A DNA stretch of 64,000 bases from Bacteroidetes bacterium UBA7674 (GCA_002483105.1 DLHG01000001.1:62001-126000), one strand, 5' to 3'. Counted from the stretch's first letter, positions 23,262-32,940 are shown. Notes: generated by a model not told the origin, from the letters alone. A program made the numbers and translations.

Positions 23262-25562
23262 CTACTGCACCGCAACCGTCTTAGAATAGCGTTTGCCGCC
23301 TTCTGAAACGAAGTGGATGTAGTACACGCCCTTAGCCCAGTCTTTTACGTTCACCTGCATATCTGATTGCAGGTTGCCTGTGTAAACTGATTGTCCTACC
23401 ACATTGTAGATAGACACACTCATCGCTTCATCAGAAGAAATATTCAGTACATCTTGTGCAGGAACAGGAAAAACTTTAATTGATGGATCCTGCGCCGCTA
23501 CTTGCTGCACACTGTTAGGATTTGCAGGAGGCAATGAAGGGTCGTTATCTATTTTAAAATTCATGTTGCTGATATCGAAGAATACATTACCCGCGCCCTT
23601 GACTTTTATACGAGCGGTAGTAGTGTTGGCGACGTTTGGTATCGTTACACTGGCGGAACCGTTGTTGGTCATGCCGGCAGCTACTATGTAAGGGTAAGTG
23701 TATCCACCATCTACAGAGAGGTAAATATCTACATTAGCACAACTAATTGGTGCGGCGTTTGTTTGAGATACATCCCATGTTACAGTCTGCGTGCTGCCAC
23801 CAAGCCATGTTACATTAGTATTAGGAATTGTAACGACAAATGGCGTGGTGGTATTGATCACATTCAGTTTGATGCTGTCATCAGAAAAATGGGTAACACC
23901 AAGACCATTATAAACGCCACGCGACGTGAGCCTGAAGGTAAGCGTACGAGCGGAAGTGGGCAGCTTTTCACCCAGGTAGCTGCTTACGTTAGTAACAACC
24001 TTCTGTATCGCGGGGAATACCCTCCAGCGCGATTCCGTAGGCAGAAAAGAACGGAATATAGGCCCTGTAGCCATACTGTTGGTCCACGTAAGGGAAGAAG
24101 AACTTCTGTCCCATTGCTCCCAGCAATACGTCATCAGCGTGTCTGTTGCCAGTGAATCTACTGCCTGAGGCGCTTGCAATTCAAAAGGGGTAGAAATTGG
24201 GATACTGTACGTTGCGGTGAACGGAGCAAGACCCGGAGAAGCATTTCCTGTAAGTACCTTTACCGGACAATTGTTCTTGCTGGACTGAGTAATGGTATTG
24301 TATATTCGTTGCAGCGAGTTTGCATGGAAGTAAGCGTCACTATGCGCCTGCAGATTATCGCTACCACATATACCGGCATAGGCCATTATTGTACTACCAC
24401 TACCCGGCTCGTATGCATTACTGCCGGAACGGTTACCAGAACAGCTACCTGTGGGGCTGTTAAAAGTGTGCGGACCACCAAACTGGTGTCCCATCTCGTG
24501 CGCTACATAATCTATATCAAAAGGATCGCCTTGCGGATTAGGGCTACCTGTCACACCCTGGCCTTTACCGCTGCCGCAAATAGAGCCCAGTGACGCTATA
24601 CCACCACCACCGGTGCTGAATACATGGCCTATATCATAGTTGGCGCTACCAATGATGTTGTTGCACTGTGTATTGTTCACGGACAGCATAGAACTTCCGT
24701 TACTGTTATTATAGGGATCGCCGGAAGTGATCCATATCAGGTCATCAGTATTAGCAACTAGCTCCAGCGTGATCGCCATTTCCAGCTCATATACACCCAC
24801 CACGCGATTAACAGAAGTAACAATGGCACTCAGCACACCTGCTACAGTTGGTGTAGGTCCATCAACCGCCACTGAATACTCGTATGTACATGCCATAGCC
24901 AGGCGGTAAGTACGATGTTCGTTACCGTTCAATACTTTGTAGTTGATTCCAGGCAATACAGGCGCAGAAGGAGTACCGACCTGCATCTGCTCATTCTCCG
25001 CTACAGAAGACATTATTGCTTCTTCTTCAGCCTGTGCGTCGTCAGACTCGCAGACCATACGCTGATTCAAAGGCTTTACATAGTCACGTTTGTAGTAGCT
25101 CATATAGAAGCCGTCATTAACGTTACTATATGGGTCTATGAAGTAAGTGTTTGCTCCATCATATACCATAGCATGAAAACCTTTCAGTGTGTAATCCAGC
25201 TTGGCAACCACGCGGGGATTATCCAGCGCGTAAGCTGTGAATGTACTGATGCCCTGGTACTTTGATGCCAGACCCTCAGCCATGAAGTGCGATTTCCAGA
25301 TAACAAACGTCCGGAATCCACCATCGGGATTGGGCAACTCTACCTGGTGTCCTGCAGTAGGATCATCCGTCAGCGAAAAGAGATAATTTCTCAGGTAAGC
25401 GTCATTCAGCTCATATGCTGTGAGCACATTGGGGCTAAGCACCTGTGTGCCTTTATAAGGCACTTTGCCTTGCTTCTGTTCCCATACAGCATTGGCATTT
25501 GCCATTGCAGGGAAAAGAATTCCCCCAAGCATTAATAATAAGATTAGATTTTTTTTCATCAC
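23262..25562 (-). CDS. Secreted zinc metalloprotease (reprolysin-like) with T9SS sorting domain
   Basis: 766 residues. A signal peptide (about 1-24) and a pro-region precede an M12B reprolysin-like catalytic domain with the full zinc motif HEMGHQFGGPH (H355, H359, H365) and a downstream Met-turn-like IMAYAGICG. Beta-sandwich regions follow (about 460-690). The C-terminal ~75 residues form a type-A T9SS domain (IKVFPVPAQDVLNIS...SIYNVVGQSVY...GVYYIHF...KTVAVQ). It should therefore be exported through the type IX machinery and attached to or released from the cell surface. The substrate is unknown; nutritional proteolysis is likely. It follows a lipoprotein gene on the same strand. Confidence 0.93.
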   Translation of the reverse strand: MMKKNLILLLMLGGILFPAMANANAVWEQKQGKVPYKGTQVLSPNVLTAYELNDAYLRNYLFSLTDDPTAGHQVELPNPDGGFRTFVIWKSHFMAEGLASKYQGISTFTAYALDNPRVVAKLDYTLKGFHAMVYDGANTYFIDPYSNVNDGFYMSYYKRDYVKPLNQRMVCESDDAQAEEEAIMSSVAENEQMQVGTPSAPVLPGINYKVLNGNEHRTYRLAMACTYEYSVAVDGPTPTVAGVLSAIVTSVNRVVGVYELEMAITLELVANTDDLIWITSGDPYNNSNGSSMLSVNNTQCNNIIGSANYDIGHVFSTGGGGIASLGSICGSGKGQGVTGSPNPQGDPFDIDYVAHEMGHQFGGPHTFNSPTGSCSGNRSGSNAYEPGSGSTIMAYAGICGSDNLQAHSDAYFHANSLQRIYNTITQSSKNNCPVKVLTGNASPGLAPFTATYSIPISTPFELQAPQAVDSLATDTLMTYCWEQWDRSSSSLTWTNSMATGPIFRSFLPTESRWRVFPAIQKVVTNVSSYLGEKLPTSARTLTFRLTSRGVYNGLGVTHFSDDSIKLNVINTTTPFVVTIPNTNVTWLGGSTQTVTWDVSQTNAAPISCANVDIYLSVDGGYTYPYIVAAGMTNNGSASVTIPNVANTTTARIKVKGAGNVFFDISNMNFKIDNDPSLPPANPNSVQQVAAQDPSIKVFPVPAQDVLNISSDEAMSVSIYNVVGQSVYTGNLQSDMQVNVKDWAKGVYYIHFVSEGGKRYSKTVAVQ

Positions 25563-25599
25563 TGCGTTTTATATTCTGAATTGAGATTGGTTCCTTTAA

Positions 25600-26238
25600 T
25601 TACCGTTTGTTTTCATTGGCAGGGGTTCCATTCTCTTCAAAAGATTCTTTTTTATCTCTCGAATCAGCCCGGGCATATGCTACGTAATAAGTACGTCCAT
25701 TATGCCTTATCGGATTTATCAATATTATCTCACCATTCATATTCACCTGTATCTTCACTTTTATCCCGTCGTAGTTTATCCGTGCATCACCTTTTCCGTC
25801 TGTACCTCTGCCTTGCAGGGTCACTAACTCAGGATATTTTTCCTTCAATTTCTTGTTCATTACCCTCGAGTTAGAGACGTCAAACGCCTTGCATTCGTTA
25901 GGAGCCGGTAATGGCAAAGTCATCCTTATTTTCTCTTGTTTTCGGGAGGTATCGTTGAAAGACCTGAAAAATGTCTTTGCCTGAACGCTGTCAAGCGAAT
26001 ATACCTTATATGATGATGGGCGCTCCATGGTTTTTAAACCACTTAATACGGAGGTGTCTTCAATGATCCACTCTAAGCGTGGCTGGCTGTCATCCTTTGC
26101 TTGCTGAGAACAGGCAATTTTTTGTTTGTCACCTTTTCTGTCACCACCGCCGGATGAGGCCGTTGTTTTCCTGGATGTATTGCAAGATAGTAAACCCAAT
26201 GCTAATACGAACACTCCTATGCTAAAAACCCTTGTCAT
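25600..26238 (-). CDS. Lipoprotein of unknown function
   Basis: 212 residues with a lipoprotein signal: MTRVFSIGVFVLALGLLSC, lipobox LLSC with Cys19. A low-complexity linker (SSGGGDRKGDKQK) follows, then a domain with no motif I recognise. The C-terminal half contains a beta-rich run (GDARINYDGIKVKIQVNMNGEIILI...GRTYYVAYARA) ending in a charged, probably disordered tail. It lies 37 bases upstream of the metalloprotease on the same strand, so the two may share a transcript. It would face the periplasm or surface. Function unknown. Confidence 0.75.
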   Translation of the reverse strand: MTRVFSIGVFVLALGLLSCNTSRKTTASSGGGDRKGDKQKIACSQQAKDDSQPRLEWIIEDTSVLSGLKTMERPSSYKVYSLDSVQAKTFFRSFNDTSRKQEKIRMTLPLPAPNECKAFDVSNSRVMNKKLKEKYPELVTLQGRGTDGKGDARINYDGIKVKIQVNMNGEIILINPIRHNGRTYYVAYARADSRDKKESFEENGTPANENKR

Positions 26239-26345
26239 TACTATTATTTAACTTACACAAAGGTTGTAAAATAGTAAATGTGCACTAAAGGACATATTAA
26301 AATTTCCTTAGAACCCGACAAATCGGGAAAAACAGTCGCTTAACC

Positions 26346-28469
26346 CTAGTTGATCTTGCGGATACCCAGCCTGAGGGAATTCAGCACCAGCACTACATCA
26401 CTGAGCGCCATTACGCCTGCTCCCCATACGGGTGTGAGCAGCCCTACCGCCGCTACAGGGATAGCCACGATATTGTAAATGAAGGCCCAGAAGAGGTTTT
26501 GCTTAATAGTCTGCTCTGTATAGATACCGAGCCTTAGTGCGCGTGGCAGAGAAAGCAGTTGATTGTTAGACAATATTACATTGGCCGACTGTATCGCAAT
26601 CTGTGTTGACTCACTGAGAGAGATACCAACTGTAGCTTTTGCCAATGCAGGCGCGTCATTAATGCCATCACCCACCATTGCCGTCGGGGCACGTTTCAGC
26701 AGTTGATCAAGTATCTCATTTTTCTGTGCAGGGCTTTGTTCTGAGTAAATGACATCCATGTTCAGCTGTTTGCCCAGCTCTTCGCATTTGCTCTTTTTAT
26801 CACCGCTCAGCAATATCAGGGTATAACCCATCATTTTCAGCTCGGCAATAGCACTCAGTGCATCAGGGCGGAGGGTGTCACTGATGTTCAGGCTACCGGT
26901 AAACTCATCATTTTTGTACAGGTAGAGGTCTGCACCCGCATTTTCAGCATTGGGCTTCAGCCACTTTTCAGAGCCAAGTCTCCAGGTATTACCATCGCTA
27001 TCTGTTGCTTCCATCCCTTTGCCTTTTACTTCACGTACTTCGGCTAACTCAAAATGAGCAGCATCTTTCCATTGAGCGGATATTGATTTGGCTATCGGGT
27101 GCGAAGAATGCTTTTCCATTGCAGCAACTATACTGCGGAATTGCGCTTCATCTAAAGTCGTTTGAATCTTGCTTACCTGTAATTGCCCTGTAGTGAGCGT
27201 ACCTGTTTTGTCGAATACTATCTGCTTAATGCGCTTCAGCTGCTCCAGTGTATCGCCACCCTTCACCAGTATACCATTGCGTGCCGCACGGCCCAAACCA
27301 ACTGCTACTGCTGCAGGTGTAGCCAGTCCCATAGCACAGGGACAAGATATTACCAACACCGCTATAGCCCGCATCATTGACTCTGTAAACGTATGGCCTG
27401 CTACGAACATGTTCACCAGCAAGGTGAGCACAGCGATGCCCAATACTACAGGCACAAATACCGCACTTATCTTATCTGCTAGCTTTTGCAAAGCAGGTTT
27501 TACCGCCTGTGCTTCGCGCACCATTTTAATGATGCTGGAAAGTACCGAGGCATTACCTACAGCAGTAGCCTTTACTCTCAGGTTGCCATCGAGAATTAAT
27601 GTGCCACCTACTACCCCATTACCAATGCTTTTATGAACGGGCACACTTTCTCCCGTTATCATATGCTCGTCTATCTGCGCGTCGCCTTTTATTATCTCGC
27701 CATCAACAGGGATGCTGTCGCCATTGTTTACGAGCACTACATCACCGTTGCGGACGAATTTACTTTCCACTTCCAGAATGGTTTCCTTGCCCATACTATC
27801 AGCCATCACTATGCGTGCCGACTGTGGTTGCAGTTTTACTAATGCATCTATCGCTACAGTAGTTGACTTCACCGTTTTGTGTTCCAGCCAGTTGCCCACC
27901 ATCACCAGCGTGATGATAGATGCCGCAGTTTCGAAGAAAATATAATTGTGAGCCGTACCAGCGAAGAATAAGAGGCCGATGATAGAATAGATATATGCAG
28001 CACTCGCACCTATCATTATCAGCACATCCATATTAGGGATGCCGTGCTTTAATGAGCGATACGCCGATGGCATGAAGACATAACAACCAATAGCATAAAC
28101 AGGAGTAGCTAATGCAAATTGCACCCAGGGCATATGCAGCACATGCCAACTAGTAAACATATGCGCCAGCAATGGAACAGTTAGTAAAACATTAATAATA
28201 AGTAAGGCTGTAAGGTTATCGCCGTGCTCATGATGATGGCCTTCTGCACTATGCTCTTCCCCTTCACGGACTACATGATAACCCAGCCCGTCTATATCAT
28301 TATATACTCCTTCTACGTCAAGCGTTTCAGCGGCAGTGAAATTCACCTCGCCTGAAGCAGCATTTGCTGAAATATTCTTTAGGCCCTTCTTTTCTAAGAG
28401 CCTGGAAATCGTCAGCGCGCAATTGCCACAAGTCATGCCCTCTACTACTGTCGAATATACCTTTTTCAT
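26346..28469 (-). CDS. copA: Copper-translocating P1B-type ATPase
   Basis: 707 residues. The N-terminal HMA domain has GMTCGNC (C14/C17), then a His-rich stretch (HSAEGHHHEHGD, 73-84) and eight predicted membrane helices. The actuator motif is TGES (272-275), the CPC metal site lies at 376-378 (SCPCAMGL), the phosphorylation site is DKTGTLT with D420, and GDGINDAPAL is present. CPC with one CxxC HMA domain indicates Cu(I) export from the cytosol. It is divergent from tsaE with a gap of 33 bases, so their promoters must overlap. No copper regulator is adjacent. Family firm; metal by the CPC motif. Confidence 0.94.
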   Translation of the reverse strand: MKKVYSTVVEGMTCGNCALTISRLLEKKGLKNISANAASGEVNFTAAETLDVEGVYNDIDGLGYHVVREGEEHSAEGHHHEHGDNLTALLIINVLLTVPLLAHMFTSWHVLHMPWVQFALATPVYAIGCYVFMPSAYRSLKHGIPNMDVLIMIGASAAYIYSIIGLLFFAGTAHNYIFFETAASIITLVMVGNWLEHKTVKSTTVAIDALVKLQPQSARIVMADSMGKETILEVESKFVRNGDVVLVNNGDSIPVDGEIIKGDAQIDEHMITGESVPVHKSIGNGVVGGTLILDGNLRVKATAVGNASVLSSIIKMVREAQAVKPALQKLADKISAVFVPVVLGIAVLTLLVNMFVAGHTFTESMMRAIAVLVISCPCAMGLATPAAVAVGLGRAARNGILVKGGDTLEQLKRIKQIVFDKTGTLTTGQLQVSKIQTTLDEAQFRSIVAAMEKHSSHPIAKSISAQWKDAAHFELAEVREVKGKGMEATDSDGNTWRLGSEKWLKPNAENAGADLYLYKNDEFTGSLNISDTLRPDALSAIAELKMMGYTLILLSGDKKSKCEELGKQLNMDVIYSEQSPAQKNEILDQLLKRAPTAMVGDGINDAPALAKATVGISLSESTQIAIQSANVILSNNQLLSLPRALRLGIYTEQTIKQNLFWAFIYNIVAIPVAAVGLLTPVWGAGVMALSDVVLVLNSLRLGIRKIN

Positions 28470-28502
28470 TAATTATCGGCTTGCTGTATCTTGCACATAA
28501 TT

Positions 28503-28949
28503 ATGCCAGTGCCTGTTCTACAAATTTCATACTCTTTATCCAATATAGGAAATGCAGCCCATCAGTTATGGCAATACGCTGATCAGTACAGAGTATTTGC
28601 CTTCAGCGGCGAGATGGGAGCGGGGAAAACCACGTTCATACACGCCTTATGCGATATTCTGGGAGTTCAGGATGCGGTCAGCAGCCCCACCTATGCACTC
28701 ATCAACGAGTATTATTTTTCTGTTAACGGAACAGAAAAGAAGATATACCACATGGATTGGTACCGCCTCCGCGATACTGAAGAGGCCGTAAATGCCGGAA
28801 TTGAAGATGCCATCAACGACACCTCGGCTTTCAGCCTGGTAGAGTGGCCGGAAAAAGCTCGCGAACTCCTCCCACACAAGCATCTATGGATCAGCATTAA
28901 GGAAACCGCCCCCGGCGACCGGCTGATGGAAGTATTTGTGAATGAGTAA
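28503..28949 (+). CDS. tsaE: tRNA threonylcarbamoyladenosine biosynthesis ATPase TsaE
   Basis: A 148-residue P-loop ATPase that works with TsaB and TsaD to form t6A37 in tRNAs reading ANN codons. The Walker A is GEMGAGKTTFIHAL near 37-50, followed by the family motif VSSPTYALINEY and the conserved HMDWYRL...E..AGIED segment; VEWPEKA is the usual late motif. I start at ATG 28503, since an upstream TTG/ATT extension overlaps a TATCTTG promoter-like sequence. It is followed 73 bases later by a LysE-family gene on the same strand. Confidence 0.95.
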   Translation: MPVPVLQISYSLSNIGNAAHQLWQYADQYRVFAFSGEMGAGKTTFIHALCDILGVQDAVSSPTYALINEYYFSVNGTEKKIYHMDWYRLRDTEEAVNAGIEDAINDTSAFSLVEWPEKARELLPHKHLWISIKETAPGDRLMEVFVNE

Positions 28950-29022
28950 TCTGTAACTAAGGGTACAGTTTTTACACCGCTAAATTCAGAACCTCTCAAC
29001 ATAAGTTCTTATCTTGTCACCC

Positions 29023-29703
29023 ATGCTATCAACAGCATTATTTACCGGGCTCATTCTTGGCCTGTTTATGGCAATATCGGTCGGCCCCACGCTTTTCGCG
29101 GTGCTGAAGTATAGTGTGAACCACAGCTATAAGGCGGGACTCGTCTTTGTACTGGGGGTATCTATCAGCGATATATTGTTCGTAACGGTCGCCAATATGG
29201 CCACTCCCTGGCTGGAATGGCTCCACCAGTACGAGCGCACTATGAAGTACGGCTTTTCCGCCTTGCTTATACTGCTGGGGGTATATGGCCTTTTTAAGAA
29301 ATACAAGCCTGTCCGCCCTTCTGCCCGCATCCTCAATATCAGCGGTTCCCTGTATCTCAAGATATTGCTGAGCGGTTTTTTCATGAACACCTTCAATCCT
29401 GCCCTCATTCTGCAATGGATAGCTGTAGCCACAGCTATGGCCAAGGAAACGGCTATGTACCGGATCGTTTTCTTCTCCAGCTGCCTGGGATTGGTACTGA
29501 GTATAGACATGCTAAAGGTCTTCCTGGCCGATATCATCCGCCGCAGGCTCACTTTGCGCCGTACCATGTACCTCAACAGGATATCTGCCCTCTTTATACT
29601 CGGCTTCGGGGTAGCCATCCTCGCATTAGCCATATTTGATATAGAAGTAAAGGCCCCGGAGATGAAAAAGAAACCGAAAACGGCCTATCATTATATTCAA
29701 TAG
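29023..29703 (+). CDS. LysE/RhtB-family amino-acid exporter-like membrane protein
   Basis: About 226 residues with six predicted membrane helices. The first carries LFMAISVGPTLFAVLKYSV, the GP-containing signature of the LysE superfamily, and FMNTFNPALILQW in the middle is the second conserved motif. These proteins export amino acids or related small metabolites, or serve as solute permeases; the substrate is not readable here. ATG 29023 is preferred over a TTG at 29014, which overlaps a TATCTTG promoter-like sequence. It lies between tsaE and purF on the same strand, though purF has its own promoter box. Confidence 0.88.
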   Translation: MLSTALFTGLILGLFMAISVGPTLFAVLKYSVNHSYKAGLVFVLGVSISDILFVTVANMATPWLEWLHQYERTMKYGFSALLILLGVYGLFKKYKPVRPSARILNISGSLYLKILLSGFFMNTFNPALILQWIAVATAMAKETAMYRIVFFSSCLGLVLSIDMLKVFLADIIRRRLTLRRTMYLNRISALFILGFGVAILALAIFDIEVKAPEMKKKPKTAYHYIQ

Positions 29704-29734
29704 ATAACAGTAAGGTAACATCCCAAAACCTTAC

Positions 29735-29742
29735 TATCTTTG
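29735..29742 (+). promoter_or_regulatory. -7 promoter box for purF
   Basis: TATCTTTG fits TAnnTTTG and is 7 bases from the purF ATG, giving a near-leaderless transcript. No clear -33 TTTG. Confidence 0.5.
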
Positions 29743-29749
29743 CCCCCTC

Positions 29750-31591
29750 ATGTCTGACGCGATACACCACGAATGTGGCTTAGCCTACATCCGATTGTTA
29801 AAACCACTGTCTTACTACCACCGCAAATACGGCACAGCATTTTACGCACTGAACAAACTGTACCTGCTTATGGAAAAGCAGCACAACAGGGGTCAGGACG
29901 GCGCCGGTATTGCCACAGTGAAACTGAATATAGAACCGGGATATCAATTCATGCATCGCCTGCGCATCAGCGGAGCGGGAGCCATCGGAAAGATATTCCA
30001 GACCATTCAGCAGGAAGTAGGTGAACTGGAAAAGAACTACCCCGACATCCGTAAACATCCCGGCCTGCTGAAAGGCTATGTGAAGTACATGGGCGAGATC
30101 CTTTTAGGACATCTCCGCTACGGAACACAGGGACGCAACGATGTGGAGTTCTGCCACCCGTTCTTCAAACCAAACATCAATCCTAACCGCAACCTGACAA
30201 TGGCGGGCAATTTCAACCTGGTAAATACGGATGAATTGTTTGCTATGCTGGATAAGCACCCCACTACTACAGTAAGGGAAAGCGATCTCGGCGCTATGAT
30301 AGAGACTGTACACTACTACCTCTGCCTGGCCGATGAGACCGACCCGCAAAATCTGAACGTGGAAGGTGTATTGAAACAAGCGACCACCCACTTTGATGGC
30401 GGCTACGTTTTCAGCGGACTGATAGGAAACGGTGACAGCTTCGTGATGAGAGACCCGAACGGTATCCGTCCCGCATTCTTTTATAAAGATGATGAGATCA
30501 TTGTTGCGGCTTCAGAACGCCCTGCTATCATGACGGCATTCAATGTGCCACAGGATGCGGTGCAGGAGTTAAAGCCGGGACATGCTATTATAACAAAGAA
30601 AGATGGCTCATTCAGCCAGGCAGAAATACTAGCGCCGAGAGAACTGAAGGCTTGCAGCTTTGAGCGTATCTACTTCAGCCGCGGTGGCGATGCGGATATA
30701 TACCGTGAGCGCATGAAGCTGGGTTCCAATCTTGCACCTAAGGTGCTGAAGCTACTGGACAACGACCTGAAGAACACCATAGTATCATTCATTCCCAACA
30801 CCGCAGAAACTGCTTTCTACGGACTGATAAAGGGACTGGAAGATTACCTGAAAGAAATAAAGATAGATCGTATCGTAAACCGCAACCTCAGTGAAGCGGA
30901 GATACGTGAACTGATACATCGCCGTGTACGCATCGAGAAGATCGCCATCAAGGATGTGAAGATGCGCACCTTCATTACAGAAGATGCATCGCGCAACGAG
31001 ATGGTGCAGCACGTGTACGACATCACCTATGGCACTGTTAAGCCGGGTGTTGATACGCTGGTGATAATAGATGACTCTATCGTTCGTGGTACTACACTGC
31101 GTGAGAGTATCATCAAGATGCTGGACCGCCTCGGCCCTAAGCGCATCATCATCGTTTCATCTGCTCCGCAGATACGCTTCCCCGATTGCTACGGTATAGA
31201 CATGAGCCGTATGGGTGACTTCATCGCTTTCCAGGCAGCAGTGACACTCCTGAAAGACAGGGGCATGGAAAACGTACTGACCGATACCCTGCAAAAGATA
31301 AAAGACGCGCAGGGCAACGGTACACTAAAAGAACAGAACTACGTAAAAGACATATACGCTCCTTTCACACCGGAAGAGATCAGCAAGAAGATCGCTATCA
31401 TGCTGCGCCCTGATGATGTGAACGCAGAAGTTGACCTGATATACCAATCGATAGAAGGCCTCTACGATGCCTGCCCCAACAACAAGGGCGACTGGTACTT
31501 CACCGGTAACTACCCCACCCCCGGCGGCAACGCCGTCGCCAACCGCGCCTTCATGAACTACATGGAAAAGAAGGAAGGAAGAGGGTATTAG
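29750..31591 (+). CDS. purF: Amidophosphoribosyltransferase-like protein (PurF family)
   Basis: 613 residues, first enzyme of purine synthesis: PRPP plus glutamine to phosphoribosylamine. The N-terminal Ntn glutaminase has the nucleophile Cys9 in HECGLAY, implying removal of an 8-residue propeptide. NRGQDGAGIATV and GHLRYGTQGRND are present, and the C-terminal PRPP-binding loop is LVIIDDSIVRGTTLRE. It is longer than classical PurF (about 500) by inserts, including a helical stretch around 355-410 (DYLKEIKIDRIVNRNLSEAE). Bacteroidota often carry two PurF versions, so this may be the paralogue; I cannot see the other here. Terminator at 31614-31641. Confidence 0.9.
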   Translation: MSDAIHHECGLAYIRLLKPLSYYHRKYGTAFYALNKLYLLMEKQHNRGQDGAGIATVKLNIEPGYQFMHRLRISGAGAIGKIFQTIQQEVGELEKNYPDIRKHPGLLKGYVKYMGEILLGHLRYGTQGRNDVEFCHPFFKPNINPNRNLTMAGNFNLVNTDELFAMLDKHPTTTVRESDLGAMIETVHYYLCLADETDPQNLNVEGVLKQATTHFDGGYVFSGLIGNGDSFVMRDPNGIRPAFFYKDDEIIVAASERPAIMTAFNVPQDAVQELKPGHAIITKKDGSFSQAEILAPRELKACSFERIYFSRGGDADIYRERMKLGSNLAPKVLKLLDNDLKNTIVSFIPNTAETAFYGLIKGLEDYLKEIKIDRIVNRNLSEAEIRELIHRRVRIEKIAIKDVKMRTFITEDASRNEMVQHVYDITYGTVKPGVDTLVIIDDSIVRGTTLRESIIKMLDRLGPKRIIIVSSAPQIRFPDCYGIDMSRMGDFIAFQAAVTLLKDRGMENVLTDTLQKIKDAQGNGTLKEQNYVKDIYAPFTPEEISKKIAIMLRPDDVNAEVDLIYQSIEGLYDACPNNKGDWYFTGNYPTPGGNAVANRAFMNYMEKKEGRGY

Positions 31592-31613
31592 TCTCGTTAC
31601 TTTTTAGACATTG

Positions 31614-31641
31614 AAAATCCGCCTGATGGGCGGATTTTTTT
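31614..31641 (+). terminator. Rho-independent terminator of purF
   Basis: AAATCCGCC-TGATG-GGCGGATTT stem followed by a run of Ts, about 25 bases after the stop. Confidence 0.85.
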
Positions 31642-31656
31642 GTTCCCCACAGCGCC

Positions 31657-31733
31657 GTCATTTCGAATGTAGCGAGATGTTGCGCAGCAACATAAGCGAA
31701 ATGAGAAATCCCCTGAGAGGTAGCGACGAAGGT
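31657..31733 (+). repeat. Dispersed ~77-bp palindromic intergenic repeat, copy 1
   Basis: Begins GTCATTTCGAATGTAGCGAG, has the central palindrome TGTTGCGCAGCAACA and ends GAAATGAGAAATCCCCTGAG followed by AGGTAGCGAC. A copy with the same order of blocks lies on the minus strand at 55278-55354. It follows the purF terminator. Confidence 0.7.
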
Positions 31734-31805
31734 CAATAGAGATTGAGAACCAATTGTCAACATGTTCAATTAACTTTATCAGGTCTTTCGTATATAGCTG
31801 TAATA

Positions 31806-32456
31806 ATGAGCAAATTTGTATTCCTATCTATCCTATGTTTGGCATTCCTAAATGTCAGTGCACAACACTCCCCAAAGCTCGAAAAAATCCTTACAGAGAT
31901 GTTCCCTACTGATGGGCGTGGTGACAGATGGGTATTTGACCCTAGTAAAGCTAATATCGAGAAGATAGAAAAGCCATTAGTAAAACAACAATTGCCTAAC
32001 TATGATTTTTATGAAGCTACGTTAACCAATTACTTAGGTTATCACGTCAACAATATGACCTGTCTCATCATATATGACAGCGCAAAGACCAAAGCATCAC
32101 TGGTTGAGCCACTATGGTATGGAGGACCGAGCCGACTACTACTGAAAATAGCAGTTGGAAAGAAGTTTGAGGATATGAAAGCGCTATCGGCATTTCTAAA
32201 GCAAATACTTGAACTATCTGAAGTTGGATCAACATATAAATATATTAGTACAGGAGGTTCTCAAAACTGCTTGACATACGATTTGTCATACGCAGCAGGA
32301 GATACATATACGACAGGAGGAAATGGAATTAGTTCAACTACTCAATATAATAAAAACGGAGTGTGGCGAAAGATAAATGTGGACATAAAGAAAATGAAGA
32401 TCATTCGATTCAAGGTAACTAATCCTTCTGCAAATGATACAGAAGTTATCAATTAG
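31806..32456 (+). CDS. Secreted protein of unknown function
   Basis: 216 residues from ATG 31806 with a signal peptide MSKFVFLSILCLAFLNVSAQ (cleavage after SAQ). The frame is open further upstream, but that extension would bury the signal peptide. The mature part is mixed alpha/beta, with no motif I recognise. Features include YLGYHVNNMTCLIIYDSAKT, a VEPLWYGGPSRLLLKIAVGKKF segment and a Gly/Ser/Thr-rich stretch (STGGSQNCLTYDL...TYTTGGNGISSTT). Codon use is more AT-rich than in purF. No neighbour gives a functional clue. Periplasmic or surface protein. Confidence 0.7.
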   Translation: MSKFVFLSILCLAFLNVSAQHSPKLEKILTEMFPTDGRGDRWVFDPSKANIEKIEKPLVKQQLPNYDFYEATLTNYLGYHVNNMTCLIIYDSAKTKASLVEPLWYGGPSRLLLKIAVGKKFEDMKALSAFLKQILELSEVGSTYKYISTGGSQNCLTYDLSYAAGDTYTTGGNGISSTTQYNKNGVWRKINVDIKKMKIIRFKVTNPSANDTEVIN

Positions 32457-32940
32457 TATACTACACACGCTAATGTCTCTCTTATTGTCGTGCTTAAAAT
32501 ACACTTAGTTTCCTCACTGTCTGTGACCGGAGCAAACAACACCTGTCATCCTGAGCCCTGCGAAGGATCTATCCATACGAGCAAGCTACGCAAGACACCC
32601 TGTGGATATCCTCATTTCCACACCTCACCATAAAACCGTAATTTTAAGAGTAACAACAAAGCAAGCACTACAGCAAAAAAAAAGCATGCACCACGCATAC
32701 ACCATCTATGCACCACCCGTTAACCACTTATGAACCACTTGACAACCACCTGTGCACCACTTAACAACCACTTATGAACCTGACGTACACCACCATGCAC
32801 CACAAATGCACCACCAAAAAATGAAAACTCTTGCCTGTATTGCGTTTTAAAATTACCCTCCGTCCAAATGAAACCCGCTCCTTACAGCCGCGCTTGTAAA
32901 ATATCACCGGTTTTCTATTTTTACATTCGAACTTATCACT
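32457..32940. other. 484-base intergenic region with repeats
   Basis: No gene is convincing here. At 32545-32574 there is a GTCATCCTGAGC...GAAGGATCTATCC element of the kind often dispersed between Bacteroidota genes (family knowledge). At 32687-32815 lies an 11-nt-period A/C-rich repeat (separate entry). The last ~125 bases upstream of the BLUF gene should hold its promoter; TACATTCG at 32922-32929 is a weak -7 candidate. Confidence 0.6.
32687..32815. repeat. Degenerate tandem repeat, ~12 units of mostly 11 nt
   Basis: Unit consensus is about TGNACCACNNN: TGCACCACGCA, TACACCATCTA, TGCACCACCCG, TTAACCACTTA and so on to TGCACCACCAA. Most units are exactly 11 nt, with a few of 9-13. The plus strand is almost free of G. 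It ends 125 bases before the BLUF gene. Confidence 0.75.

Noticed and set aside
32687..32815. Possible CRISPR array
   Set aside because: Units are about 11 nt and degenerate with no spacers, and no cas gene is present.
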